NCBI RefSeq assembly: GCF_000715075.1
Contig: NC_134087.1
Span: 108,849,161 to 108,913,160, forward strand
DNA from: Nicotiana tabacum
Lineage: Eukaryota > Streptophyta > Magnoliopsida > Solanales > Solanaceae
Direction: 5' to 3'
DNA length: 64,000 bases
The position numbers were made by a program, and so were the translations under genes. Below, one piece after another: positions 1 through 11,467 of the stretch (position 1 is its first letter; each line of letters starts with the position of its first letter). The notes beneath the pieces were generated by a model. It was not told the origin of the DNA. It did not search any database and was given only the letters and a program-made list of their open reading frames with translations.

Positions 1-2040
1 TCTATTAACCGTTCTAAACAGATACCACAAGGGTTTGAAGTGATTCCAAAGTGATTACACCATATTTCAACATCAAAACTTAGTTCTAGTAAAGAACAAC
101 ACCTCTTTGAGGTTGTGTTGTCATTGATGATTGTTGTGGCTTGTGTTTTCCTAAATTGCTACTGGCTAAGGTGATTATAACAACCTACTAATTGTGCTTA
201 AGCTTTCTTGTATGTTGGTTAAGTTGTTAGGATGATAAATTACAAGATAATAGTTGGATTAGCTTAAGTCACTTCTATGGTGTTGTATTGCCATTGAGGG
301 TTGTTGTAAGGTGAATATAACCTGTATTTCAACTTGAAGTTACTGTAGGAGGTATGTTTATTTTATTCTTGCATGTTCTTAAGGTTATACTGATGTTGAT
401 TAAGTTAAATGGATGGAGTAGACATGAACTCGTGAATAAAGTTACTAATTGAAGATAGTTGGAGTTGAGGATTGTTTCCTTTGTTATAAATATATGGTAT
501 AAGGATGGAATCATTGATGAATGACTTAATTATCATGTTAATGGTACTTTTAAGTTAAGGTAAGAAGTTTATAAGGGGTGATATGGGTTATATGGATTCC
601 AATCGGAGCTTGCCGCTTGTCGTGAAGTAGTTGTGACTTGTTGTTGTTATATGGTGTCTTGTTATTGATTTTTATATGTTGATGGATTTATTTGGTTGTT
701 GTTATTAGTATATGGTATTGGATAAGGCCCTTGTTACGGGGGATATGCTGCCCGAATTTACGTAAATAAGCTACTAGCTTAAGTTAAAGACTTAGCCTTT
801 GCTTAGCACTGATTTTGAATCTCCTTATACTATGATAGATTGAGTTGACTTGTTTGAAGAGTTGCTTAGAAGATATTAAGGACTCAATAGGTTTAAGGTA
901 TGTTAAGCCACTTTCTTCTTTCTTTTGGCATGATCTAAAGTGGAATGAATATAAACGATATGCTAATTGATAACGGATCTACTCCTAGGAACTAAGGTTG
1001 TCCATGTTGTTCATTCCTTATAAAGTTATTCTAAGCAAGTGTGTATGATCCTTGAATCCTACTGAGGTTCACATTGAGGGTATGGATTTCCATAATGTTA
1101 ATCGAAGGTGCAATAACCTTAAGTCACTCCTAAAGGTTTAGAATGTGATTCCATGAGTCTAGCATGCATTATATATAGTATCTATTTTACTCTACCAAGC
1201 CGTGCTATAGTCGGCCGAGTACGACACATATTGGGCAACCACTAATCAGTTAGGTTAATCAAGCTCTATGTGGCCGGGTATGATTCTACCAAGCCTTATG
1301 ATAGCCGGGTACATTTTTACCAAGTCCTCTTTGAGGCCGTGTATGATATGATGATAATGATGCCCATAGAGGCGTATGTTTTTAAAAGTTTATGTATATA
1401 TATGTATTATGCATTTTATGTCAGTATCCCCTAGAGGCACTTAGATGTTACAGGTTGTATCTCTTTTATCTCTCATTTACATTACTATTTTTGTTTATGC
1501 TTTTCTGCCTTACATACTCGGTACTTTACTTGTACTGATGTCCCTTTTGCCTGGGGACACTGCGTTTCATGCCCGTAGATCCCGATAGATAGGTTGACAT
1601 TCCTCCTAGTAGGCTACCAGCTCAATGGAAGGTGTTGGTACACTTCACTTGCTCCGAAGTTTCCTATTTGGTCAGTATGATTTGGACATGTATTGATTGG
1701 TATGGTGGGGCCCTGTCCCGACCTTTATGATGTGTATGTACTCTTGCAGGCTTGTAGACAAATGTCATGTATACAAAAGATTGTATGGCCTTGTACACCT
1801 ATGTTCAATGTACGAGTGTTTATTTTGGTCTTATAGGACTGTATGTCACATGTATAAGTTTGTATTACATGTTGGGTTGTCTTATGTCAAGTATTCCCTT
1901 ATGTTTTATTCTAGTTATATCATGACAACCCTTCCGGCCCATTTACCCATGATGGTATGATAAGAAAGATATATTACATTGGTACTTGGTTGGGTAAGGC
2001 ATCGGGTGCCCATTGCGGCCCTCCGATTTGGGTTGTGACA
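1..2040 (+). mobile_element. Right-hand part of a 2.7-kb gypsy-type LTR (LARD family), cut by the window edge
   Basis: This aligns nearly end to end with the last 2.0 kb of the two LTRs of the complete element further right. It shares the stretch on the word accacaagggtttgaagtg, the repeated accgag/gccgggtacg block, and the terminal ggttgtgaca. It ends in CA and is followed directly by the antisense ORF of another element rather than by a primer site, so it is a 3' LTR or a solo LTR. It is more diverged from the complete pair than those two are from each other, so it is a separate insertion of the same family. The candidate TSD on this side is tacag; the other side lies outside the window. 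Confidence 0.9.
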
Positions 2041-2888
2041 TACAGATGCCCTCGATCCACTTCTTTAGTCGGGGAACTACATTTCGAACTCGGCCGACAG
2101 CTGCACAATCACATGTATAAATGAGAAGAGAGAAATTAAAGAAAAAGAATTTTGGCATTTAAAGAGGGATTGCACTTACGAGACGCATTCCACTTCTCGA
2201 GGAATTGCATGTATTCCTGGGGGATCAAATCTTTGATCTTCACTCGAATAAAGTATCCTTGCCAACCCCGGTCTCGGTCTTCATCAATGCTCGAGAAGGG
2301 GGCCTTGCTGGCCCAGCAAGTAAGCTTGATCAGTCCTCTTGGAACGTTCGGAGATTGTATAATCAATGTAGGTGGTCGATCGTGAACTAACAAAATTTGG
2401 TCTTGTTCACGAAGTAGTAGAGAAGGGTCATGATCCTCCACAACGATGGATGAAGTTGCCCGAGGCACACCTCGTACCTCTTGCAAAAATTCAGAACAAC
2501 CGGGTCCATCGGGCCCAATGTGAAGGGGTAAGTGTAAACGCTTAAGTACCCCTCCACGTTAGTAATAACAGCGTCCTTGGGGAAATGGACTAGTATGTCC
2601 TTATCCTCCCAATTGTAGTCCTTTCGAATTATGGGCAGAACATCTTCGGTCACGGAGCATATGTATATGGAGACTCCTTTACCCCGATCTTGTTTGTGTG
2701 AAGGCTTCTCGACTTTAAAGTCATCTGCAATTTAGCAACCCTCGGGAATGAACGTTGTCAAAGGAGGCTCAACGGCCGGATCATTAGCAACAAACTTCAG
2801 GGGCAACTGTTTCAGTACCAGCGGCCGGTTGAGAAGAGGAAGAGACAACTTGTTAGGGGACGATTTTCGATGTTTTGGCCATTGTCAT
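2041..2888 (-). pseudogene. Antisense extra ORF of a Tat-type retrotransposon (Transposase_28-like plant mobile domain), broken
   Basis: The minus strand starts MTMAKTSKIVP and later reads YLSVYTYPFTLGPMDPVVLN, FCKRYEVCLGQLHPSLWRI and SSIDEDRDRGW. I recognise these blocks from the family annotated as putative gypsy-type transposon (PF04195) in Nicotiana-like genomes; the name is from memory. In Tat/Retand-type elements such ORFs lie between pol and the 3' LTR in antisense orientation, which fits the plus-strand LTR just to the right. It is dead: a stop after the MAKTS start region, two stops after FVNKTKFC, a frame change before PRGLIKL, and truncation of exon 2 by the LTR that ends at 2040. 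Its function is unknown. Confidence 0.8.
2101..2179 (-). other. Intron inside the antisense Tat ORF
   Basis: Read on the minus strand, exon 1 ends after EKWNAS with a donor GTAAGTG. The acceptor is GTGCAG, preceded by a pyrimidine-rich tract. The 79-nt interval has two stops or frame breaks that would separate EKWN from the downstream block VRNVVPRLKKWIEG, which normally follows it in this family. Splicing restores that order. Seen directly: the splice signals. Inferred: that the intron was used. Confidence 0.65.
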
Positions 2889-3295
2889 TCGGGGAGTGTT
2901 TGAAAATTTGAGGAAAGAATTTAAAAGTTTGGAAAAACGAGTTTTGAAGATGAAGAACAAAGTGTAAACATTTAAAGAAAATCTGGGCAGAAACCTAGAA
3001 ATTACTAAGAAATTTTGAAGAACTAGCGTAAAGATATGAGAGTTTGAAGAGGGGTAGTAATAGCTTGAAAACTCGAAGGTAGAAGCTTGGTCAAAACGTG
3101 AAAAATGAACAAAGGATGGAAGCTTTTATAGAGATTTCGTGTCGCTTCGCATTCATGGGTGACCCGCCGATGGCTAACAAGACGTTTCTGTTTCTTTGTC
3201 ATTTCTATTACGATTTATTGAAGAAGGAACCGAAAAGAATCTGTCGTTTCTCATCGTTTTGATAAATCTACTCTCTAAGAAACGAGGGGACTATC
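2889..3295 (+). other. 3' untranslated part of the Tat-type element, with polypurine tract
   Basis: This stretch between the start of the antisense ORF and the LTR has no coding frame of note. It ends in aaacgaggggactatc, a polypurine tract typical of this lineage just upstream of the 3' LTR. It also serves as the 5' flank, and presumably the promoter side, of the antisense ORF. Confidence 0.6.
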
Positions 3296-3963
3296 TATAT
3301 ACAGGTAAAATTTAGCCCGTTGAATACCTCGGTTTCCCGATAAGGCAAACGAAGGAAAGACATGATCATAAGGAATCAGAATCTAGGCGAGGAACCCCTA
3401 GTATGGAGGTTCGAGCAAAGCACCTGCCCTCGGAGGCATCAGAACTGCGTCCTCCGGGTCAGGTTTGAGTCTCAAGACTTCAGAGAATATCATCACACGA
3501 CTGCATATGACTAACGGAGGGTCGTGATATCCGTTTCCAACCGGATATCACGGCATGAATCTCGGTCAGTATCGGCAGAAAATTAGTGATTAGCAAAATA
3601 GAAGATTTATACCTTTCTTAGAATTGTACTTAGGATAAAATTTCCCTACAATATAAAGGGAGAAGATTATTATTCAACGAACAGATTGTAACATGCATAC
3701 CAAGACAATTTATTTCAATTCTCTTTGTCATTCAAAATTTTTATTTTTGTTCTTAAGTTCTTCATAAGTGCAAGCTTGGAATCGAGGGTAGGTTCCTCAT
3801 TGAGCCATCAACCGAGCTCGGGATCACTCTTATCACTGGTTTGGCTATTTATTATGTTTTTCATTTGCTTAATCTAACGCTATTAATCATTTGTATTGAA
3901 GTAATCCGCATATCCTTAAAACCATATATAAATTCAATTGTTTTCCGTTTTTTAGTGTAAACA
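3296..3963 (+). mobile_element. 3' LTR of a Tat-type gypsy element, about 668 bp
   Basis: It starts just after the polypurine tract at tatatacaggtaaaat (the expected TG is mutated to TA) and ends ttagtgtaaaca. A TATA box, ctacaatataaaggg, lies near 3648, followed by an R/U5-like stretch with gttcttcat and cgagctcggg. The candidate TSD after it is ctaag. The 5' LTR is not in this window. Confidence 0.65.
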
Positions 3964-3979
3964 CTAAGTTTTGTGGATA

Positions 3980-4169
3980 ACCACTAAAGGATGTGGTGCA
4001 GTGGATGGGAGTGCTCTTCCCTTAACTAGAAATCTCGGGTTCGAGTCCTGAGTATTAAAAAGTCCGTGGTAGGGAGTGCTCTCCCCCGAATGGGGTCCTA
4101 CGCGCTGCGAATCCGGATATAGTCGGGCTCCAATGCGGATACCAGACACCGGATGAGAAACCAAAAACA
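3980..4169 (+). mobile_element. TS-like SINE (tRNA-derived), complete
   Basis: The tRNA-like head carries the A-box region gtggtgcagtgg and a clear B box, ggttcgagtcc. The body has the TS-like block aatccggatatagtcgggct and the end accggatgagaaaccaaaaa. It is flanked on both sides by the exact 11-bp duplication ttttgtggata (3969-3979 and 4170-4180), which fixes both ends and shows target-primed insertion. It has no coding capacity; such elements are transcribed by RNA polymerase III. Confidence 0.9.
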
Positions 4170-4180
4170 TTTTGTGGATA

Positions 4181-4865
4181 GGATATTATGTTACTAAACT
4201 GATGAACAGATATGATATGAAGCTGACAAAAGAACCAGGTTCATAGCTTGATGACATTGAATCCTGATCAAAACCGTGAAGATAGAATATGTGTGTAAGT
4301 TGGACTCCAAAAAAAAAGTCAGTTCGTGGGCAACAAGGAAAGATAGAGGAGTTCATGTACTAAAAAAATTCAATAAATAAGGAATTACTTGCACGGACGA
4401 AAAATATTAAGAAGCTATAAAAAATTAAGGAAACAAATCAATTAATTAGAAGAGGATTTTCCTTAACCGAAATATTCTAATTTTGGAGAAGTATTTCGGC
4501 CACCCTCATACGTATATAAAGAGACCTATTGTTTCCGTCTACAACTAATGCCATTCATACAAATAAAGCATTTTACTCTTGGCAATAGCAATTACGGCAA
4601 GAAGATGCTCTCAAAGGATATGCTAGCTGCTTAACAAAAGGACCTGTTCCAGAAGACGAAACTGTCGGGTTCTTTACTTATTAGGTTGAGTCCGTTGTTC
4701 TTGAATCGTAGCCTATTTTCTTTTAAGAAGTGTAATCATAGGTTGGCACAAAATTTTGAAGTTTTTATATTGATTTAGTTTGAAACGGGGTCGGTACAAT
4801 TGGGTTAATTGTAAGTCTAGGTACTAGAGTTAGTGTCCTTGGTTATTAAGTTGTAATGTAAAATC
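4181..4865 (+). other. Left part of an older LTR-like sequence, interrupted by the next element
   Basis: There is no coding frame. A TATA-like gtatataaagagacc lies near 4512, and the stretch resembles remembered solanaceous copia LTRs (gggttaattgtaagtctagg). It ends with aaatc, the TSD of the LARD, and continues on the far side of that element with gctctttgaagttagtgaaa. The family assignment is uncertain. Confidence 0.5.
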
Positions 4866-7560
4866 TGTTACACCCCAAGTTTTCATATGTGAGAGTACGT
4901 CGTAAGTCATTGATGTAAGCTCGAAAATGAGATTATATTTGGAAGCAAATAAAGTAAGTTAATCATGTTACCTTGGAGGTTATAAATATTTAAGATCATG
5001 AATAACGAGTACCAAGAGGGTTGGAAATCTTAGAAGCTAAACCAATTGAAGAAAATAAGTTTCGTCGAAAGTCGACAAGTTTCGAATGTTATAACATGTA
5101 CTTTGGGGTGATACTAGAGTTATTAACATGATAAGGAGGTTATTCTATGATTTATTTTAGTCGTATGATATTCATTTTCAACATTTTGAAGGCAAGCAAG
5201 TTGTGGAACAAGAGTTGGCAAAGGTCATCACAAGTTACATTCATAAATTTTCTGAAATTTAGGTCAAATGTATCTGAGAATTTATCCAAATATACTTGTA
5301 ATCATGGGGTGTTCTACCTACCAAATTGAAGATCTACGAGTCTAGTTTCTAACGCATTAAACCGTTCGTCAATACGATATCAGATTAGAGAGATATTTGT
5401 ATTTTCGCGAGACCGCGCAAGCAGCTACCATTGGGACCCACTTAGGCGGTGGTTGACCTACTTCAATTTATAAACGATTTGGACGCCTATTTTTGCTCAT
5501 TTTTCAACTAATATTCGTCTCCAAACTTCTCCTAACCCTCATAAACATATACCACAAGGGTTTGAAGTGATTCCAAAGTGATTACATCATATTTCAACAT
5601 CAAAACTTAGTTCTAGTAAAGAACAACACCTCTTTGAGGTTGTGTTGTCATTGAGGATTGTTGTGGGCTGTATTTGGATGAAATTCAAAGTTGTTGCTGC
5701 TGTCTAAGGTGATTATAACAGCCTATTAATTGTGCTTAAGCTTGCCTGTATGTTGGTTAAGTTGTTAGGATGATAAACTACAAGATAATACTTGGACTAG
5801 CTTAAGTCACTTCTATGGTGTTGTATTGCTATTAAGGGTTGTTGTAAAATGAATATAACTTGGATTTTGACTTGAAGTTACTGTAGGAGGTATGTATATT
5901 GTGTTATTGCTTGTGCCTAAGGTTATCTTGATATTGATCAAGTTAAATGGATGGGCTAGACATGAACTAGTGAATAAAGTTGCTAGTTGGGGATAGTTGA
6001 AGTTGTGGATTATTTTCGTTGTTATAAATATATGGTATAAGGCTGGAATCATTGATTAATGACTCCATTATCAATTTAATGATACTTTTATGTTGAAGTA
6101 AGAAGTCTGTAAGGATTGATAAGGGGTATACGGATTCCAATTGGAGCTTGCCGCTCGTCGTAATGTAAGTGTGACTTGTTGTTGTTATATGGTGTCTTGA
6201 TATTGATAATTATGTATTTATGGATTGTTCTGGTCATTGTTGTTTGTATATGGTATTGGAGGAGGCCCTTGTTACAAGGGAGATGCTGCCAAAATTTACG
6301 TAAACGAGCTACTAGCTTAAGTTATAGACTTAGCCTTTGCTCAGCACTGATTTTGAATCTCCTTATACTATGATAGATTCAGTTGACTTGTTTGAAGAGT
6401 TGCTTGGAAGTGATTAAGGACTCAACGGGTTTAAGGTATGTTAAGCCACTTACTTCTTTCTTTTGGCATGATCTAAAGTGACATGAACATAAACGGTACG
6501 CTAATTCATAACGGATCTACTCCTATAAACTAAGGTTGTCCATGTTGTTCTTTCCTTATAAAATTATTCTAAACAAGTGTGTATGATCCTTAAATCCTAC
6601 TAAGGTTCATATTGATGGTAGGGATGTCCATAATGTTCTTAAGTCACTCCAAAAGGTTTAGAATGTGATTCCATGAGTTGAGCATGCATTATATATATGT
6701 ATCTATTTTACTCTACCGAGCCGCGCTATAGTTGGCCGGGTATGGCACCTATTATGCAACCACTGATCAGTTGGTTTACCGAGCTCCACGTGGCTGGGTA
6801 CGATTCTACCGAACTTTATGATTGTCGGGTACGCTTTTACCGAGTCCTCTTTGAGGCCGGGTACGATATGATGATGATGATGCCCACAGAGGCGAATGTT
6901 TTAAAAAGTTTATGCATATATATGTATTATGCATTTCATATCATATCCCCTAGAGGCACTCAGATGTTACAGGTTGTATCTCCTCTATCTTTCTCTTTAC
7001 ATTACTGTTCTTGTTTTTGCTTTCCTGCCTAACATACTCGGTACTTTATTCGTACTGACGTCCCTTTTGCCTAGGGACGCTGCGTTTCATTCCCGCAGGT
7101 CCCGATTGATAGGTTGACAATCCTCCTAGTAGGCTATCAGCTCAGCGTAGGTGTTGGTGCACTCCACTTGCTCTGGAGTTGCCTATTTGGTCTGTATGCT
7201 TTAGATATGTATTGATTGGTATGGCGGGGCCCTATCCCGACCTTTATGATTTTATGTACTCTTAGAGGTTTGTAGACAGATGTCAGGTGTATGGATAATT
7301 GTATGGCCTTGTAGGCCTATGTTTCGAGTTTACTAATGGTCATGTCGGCCTTATAGGCCCGTATGTCACATATATTAGTTTGTATATCATGTTGGGTCTT
7401 CATATGTTGAGTATTCCCTTATGTTTTATTCTTGTTATCTCATGACGGGTTTTCTGGCTCATTTACTCATGATAACATGTTAAGAAAGTTATGTTACGTT
7501 GGTACTCGGTTGAGTAAGGCACCGGGTGCCCGTCGCGGCCCTTCGGTTTGGGTCATGACA
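4866..7560 (+). repeat. 5' LTR of the LARD
   Basis: It runs from tgttacacc to gggtcatgaca, 2695 bp. Around 6706-6870 it holds a degenerate short tandem motif (accgag, 20-30 nt, ggccgggtacg), present about four times. Small frames inside it occur at the same place in the other LTR and only reflect the duplication. Confidence 0.95.
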
Positions 7561-10500
7561 GAAGTGGTATCAGAGTAGTTCTGTCCTAGAGAGTCTACAA
7601 GTCGTGTCTAGTAGAGTCTTATTTATGGGTGTGTTGTGCACCACACTTATAAGCAGGAGGCTACAGGGCATTTAGGTCTGTCACTCTTTCTTTTTACTCT
7701 AGATCGTGCAGTAGAGCTCAGTTGGAAGAATTCAAACTCCTAAATTCGACTTTAGTCGTAATACAACGATATCTACATCCACAAAGACAATTGGTAAGAG
7801 ACAATTGTGGATGTGGAAGAGTTGAGTCAGAGGAACTCGATTTCACAGCATGCTTATGATGAGTAAATATGAGGTCTTCAACAGATCATGTGTGTACTAA
7901 GATGTGTATGCTTCTTAATAAGGAGCCATAAGGCAAGGATATCAATTCACGAATATGGCGAAAATCTATGAGGAATTCAGAAGCTAGATACAAGTTTTAA
8001 CAAGTAAAAGAAGTAAGGTGAAGAGGGGTACGAGGCACCCAAATAATGAAGATAATCAATATTTTCAAATCTGGCAGAGAAATATAAGCATTTTGGTACC
8101 TTCATCAATGACAGAGGTAAGTACAATTGGCCACACCCATCTCAGTTATGTTCTATAGGAGCTAACAGATATTATTTAAGAGAAAGATGGGATATCAGGA
8201 TCCAGTTGGAGTTAGAGTAACCCAAAAATTGTGGATAGGTTGTTATCATTAACTAATGTTTCCGAAAGATGGTGCAAATGTGGTAATAGATCTCCTTCTA
8301 AGACACCCAGATGGTGAACTCTAGAGTAGTACAATCAAATACAAATACTGGAATATTCAAAAATTTCAAAAGATAGGCAGTGGGATTCTAGAAGGGACAA
8401 ATATTTACCTTAGTATGACTCTAGCCCCGAGTAAAAAAAAAGAATGTTAGACATTCCGAAGAGCCAGTGAGATGAAGCTAGGGGAGCTTATAGGAAAAGA
8501 ACTTTTTGTTGAAGTTTTCAGAATAAAGTGATAGACAAAAGAAATATTATCCGGAGAATAAGAAGAAAATAAATGAAGCATCATGAGTAAGATGTGATAT
8601 AGGGGTGATAACAGTAAATCAAAATATGACACGATGACAGAGTCTATAGTCAAAGTGAAGGAAAATACAAGAGGTGACAAGCCTTAAGGCAATAAAAGAG
8701 TATAAGCCATAAAGTCATATTCTTATTTCGAGAAATGAGATGGTGACTTCAACGTGATTACCAGGAGGAAAGGTTAGACCCCAGAGTAATAAAAATCAGT
8801 ATGGGCTGGTGAACAAGATAAAACCGAACATGAATTAGGGACCGGAGGATTTGATAATGGTCGACATCGTGAGAATTTCAAAGATCATGCTCCAACAATA
8901 ATAGAATAGACAACAGACGAATAACCTTTAAAGGTTATTTAGGAAGTCGCTTACCTAAAGCAAGCACTCTGAGCAGAGTTAATCTCAAGGGACTAAGTGT
9001 GCCAGTTACCGTAGGTGTCACCTTCGTGCGTAAGAAATTTAGTTATCCCTGGTACAGAAGGTTACCATAAGGTGATTAAAGTTCATTGATAATGTGAAAA
9101 GATGCCAAAGATGAAGAGGTAAAACAACTATGGGTAGATCGTCGTAGTACTAAATCTTAGTACTCTCCTGAAGGGGGGAATATGGTGTGATATGATATTA
9201 AGTCGGAGTTAAGCGGTTCAGTTAACTATGGAATGGTAAAGAAAGAATGTGATAAAAAGGAGAAAGGGATGATGTTGCATTTATTCAGTTCCTGAAGATA
9301 TGTTGCGACTCTAGAACATTATACAAGCACGACACCGGGGAGAGGCAGTAAAAGTTTCCGGCCAGGATGTTATTGATAAATAAGTATGAATGGACACTTG
9401 ATACATTAGGAGCTAGTGGTGAGAGATAAGTTAAGACAAAGGATATATCCCAAGAGGGATTATGCAGAATATATATATATATATATATGAGAATGGACCA
9501 ACGAGTAATTAGTAGTTGATTCAGGAAGAGCCCAGTTATGGCTAGACAAGTCAGAAAGAGCCCAGTTATGGCTAGACAAGAGGTCACGGATAAATCAATA
9601 GATCATGCAAGATAAATGTAGTGAACCGCAACATAGTGAATTCAGTCTCGCAGATACGAGATCGCAATCATTTGAAAAAAAATTCAGATAGGAGTTGAGG
9701 CAATTAAAGGTACCATTTTTAAGGTTTATTAAAATAAGAGAGAGTGTCACTAAGGAGACAATAAAAATTTGAGCTTAGAAGTAACCCTATGAGCACAAAG
9801 GCATAAATTTATGTAACTAAGGATTATTATAGGCGAGTAAGAATAACGAAAATTACCTTCGGGTGTACGATATATCAAGCTCGCAACTTTACAAGAGCCA
9901 GAAGGTCTTCCTAAGTACTACAATGAAAGACTAGCTGAGGAAATAAGGAAGAAGGTTTCCACCTAAGCATAGTGAGTTAAAGAGTAAATTATCTTGTAAC
10001 AACAGTCTCACTACAATATTGTATACACTCCATAAGAAAGTGGCACCTATCATGGCTAATGAATGGTAAAAAAAAGGCATCAAGGTGATGTTTGAGATCA
10101 TATGAGGTACAGGAAATTATAGTATTCGTGGGCAAAAAGACAAGCCAAGTATTCATGCAACAAGTGATAGAACGACCAGCAAAAGTAATTGCTTACATTT
10201 AAGGACAACTGAGAAGGCACGAAAGGAAATTTATGGTGCTAGCAAGTTAAAGGAAAGTTGCGAGTAGTATAAATAGATCGGTGTAGGTCCTAAGGTAAAG
10301 TATTGTAGAGCAACAAGGTTTTAGGTAGATAGGAGTAAGGATATGAAAAGGTGAGTGAGAAGGTGACGAGAATATGTATGTTCTTGGGATTAAACCCATC
10401 AAAACAAGGGAGCTGATGATTTCCATATGTAATAAAAAGCTCGGTACAGCCTGAATGAACACAGAGGAGTCTGAGACTAGGTGCATTTAGAAGAGATGGA

Positions 10501-11467
10501 ATGCTGCCCTGGCGGTAGAATAAGGGTGTAATTGTGATAGATAAGAGGATGATTCTTAGGCCTTTGATTGAGTAATGATTTAACGAGAAAGGGATTGCAT
10601 TAATTGCACGGGATTAGAATACCCCCATAAGATGAATTGCGTTGGGATGCAATGAAATACGGTTATTGAAGTATAGTATTATCCCTAGGTGGATCAGGAA
10701 AATCACTTCATATGTTCCCCGATAAGATGTGAGCCCTAGTGACAGTGTATTACGTAAGAGGTTGCAAGTTATCAGTGATAGATTATAGATCAACATTAAG
10801 GTGAATAAACAATAGATGGGTACAAGTTCCAAAGTTCGAGATGAGATTTGTTTGTTATTCTTAGATGAATAATAATGAGGAAGCACTAAAGGACTTAGAT
10901 TTATACATATAGGATAAGCAGCGAGAGAGTAACCTGGAGTTGGGTAGCAAACCTCAGTAATAATAAACCGAAGTAAGTTTTATGGTATAGTATAACCTAC
11001 CTAGATGTAGTAAATCCATAAGGATAGATATACAAGGCTATGAAACAAGATATAGAAATAGTCTTAAGTTTGATAAAGTACCAAGTGAAAGACATCAGTA
11101 CACCTATAGATGCCTAGAGGGACAGCTTGTCATAATTCTGTATATGTTCATAAAGTGAGGCTTAGAGATTGGCTAAAAGATGGAGGAAAAAGAGAATACG
11201 AGTCGCTAGGCGCTCATACAAGGACACAGTCGTACATACTGCATGACATAAGGTATCAAATGTTACGATGTTGGAAGAATTCCAACCACATGTCATGGTG
11301 TGACAAAGAGGCCTAAAAGGGGGAATGCCCAAGCGTTTGGATTTATTCACAAAACAGTTGCTTAGATGGAAAGATGAGAATTAAAGTATTCGTAAGAGAC
11401 ATAGTTTATGAAACTGATAAGCGCATCAGTCAACATTCGAGGACGAATGTTCCAAACGGGGGAATGA
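7561..11467 (+). other. Interior of the LARD: primer site, non-coding body, polypurine tract
   Basis: The primer site tggtatcagag starts at 7565, four bases after the LTR, and matches the 3' end of plant initiator tRNA-Met. The polypurine tract aaacgggggaatga ends at 11467 and follows attcgaggacgaatgtt, a word I also see before the 3' LTR of another gypsy element in this window (49876 onward). Between them no frame exceeds about 100 codons and I recognise no gag, protease, RT or integrase. Small features are an AT run near 9467-9487 and a 30-bp tandem duplication at 9521-9580 with one mismatch. Confidence 0.85.

Noticed and set aside
6697..7117. Small plus-strand frames of 111 and 62 codons
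   Set aside because: They recur at the same offset at 13291-13711 because the LTR is duplicated, and they start in a transcription-control region without known homologues.
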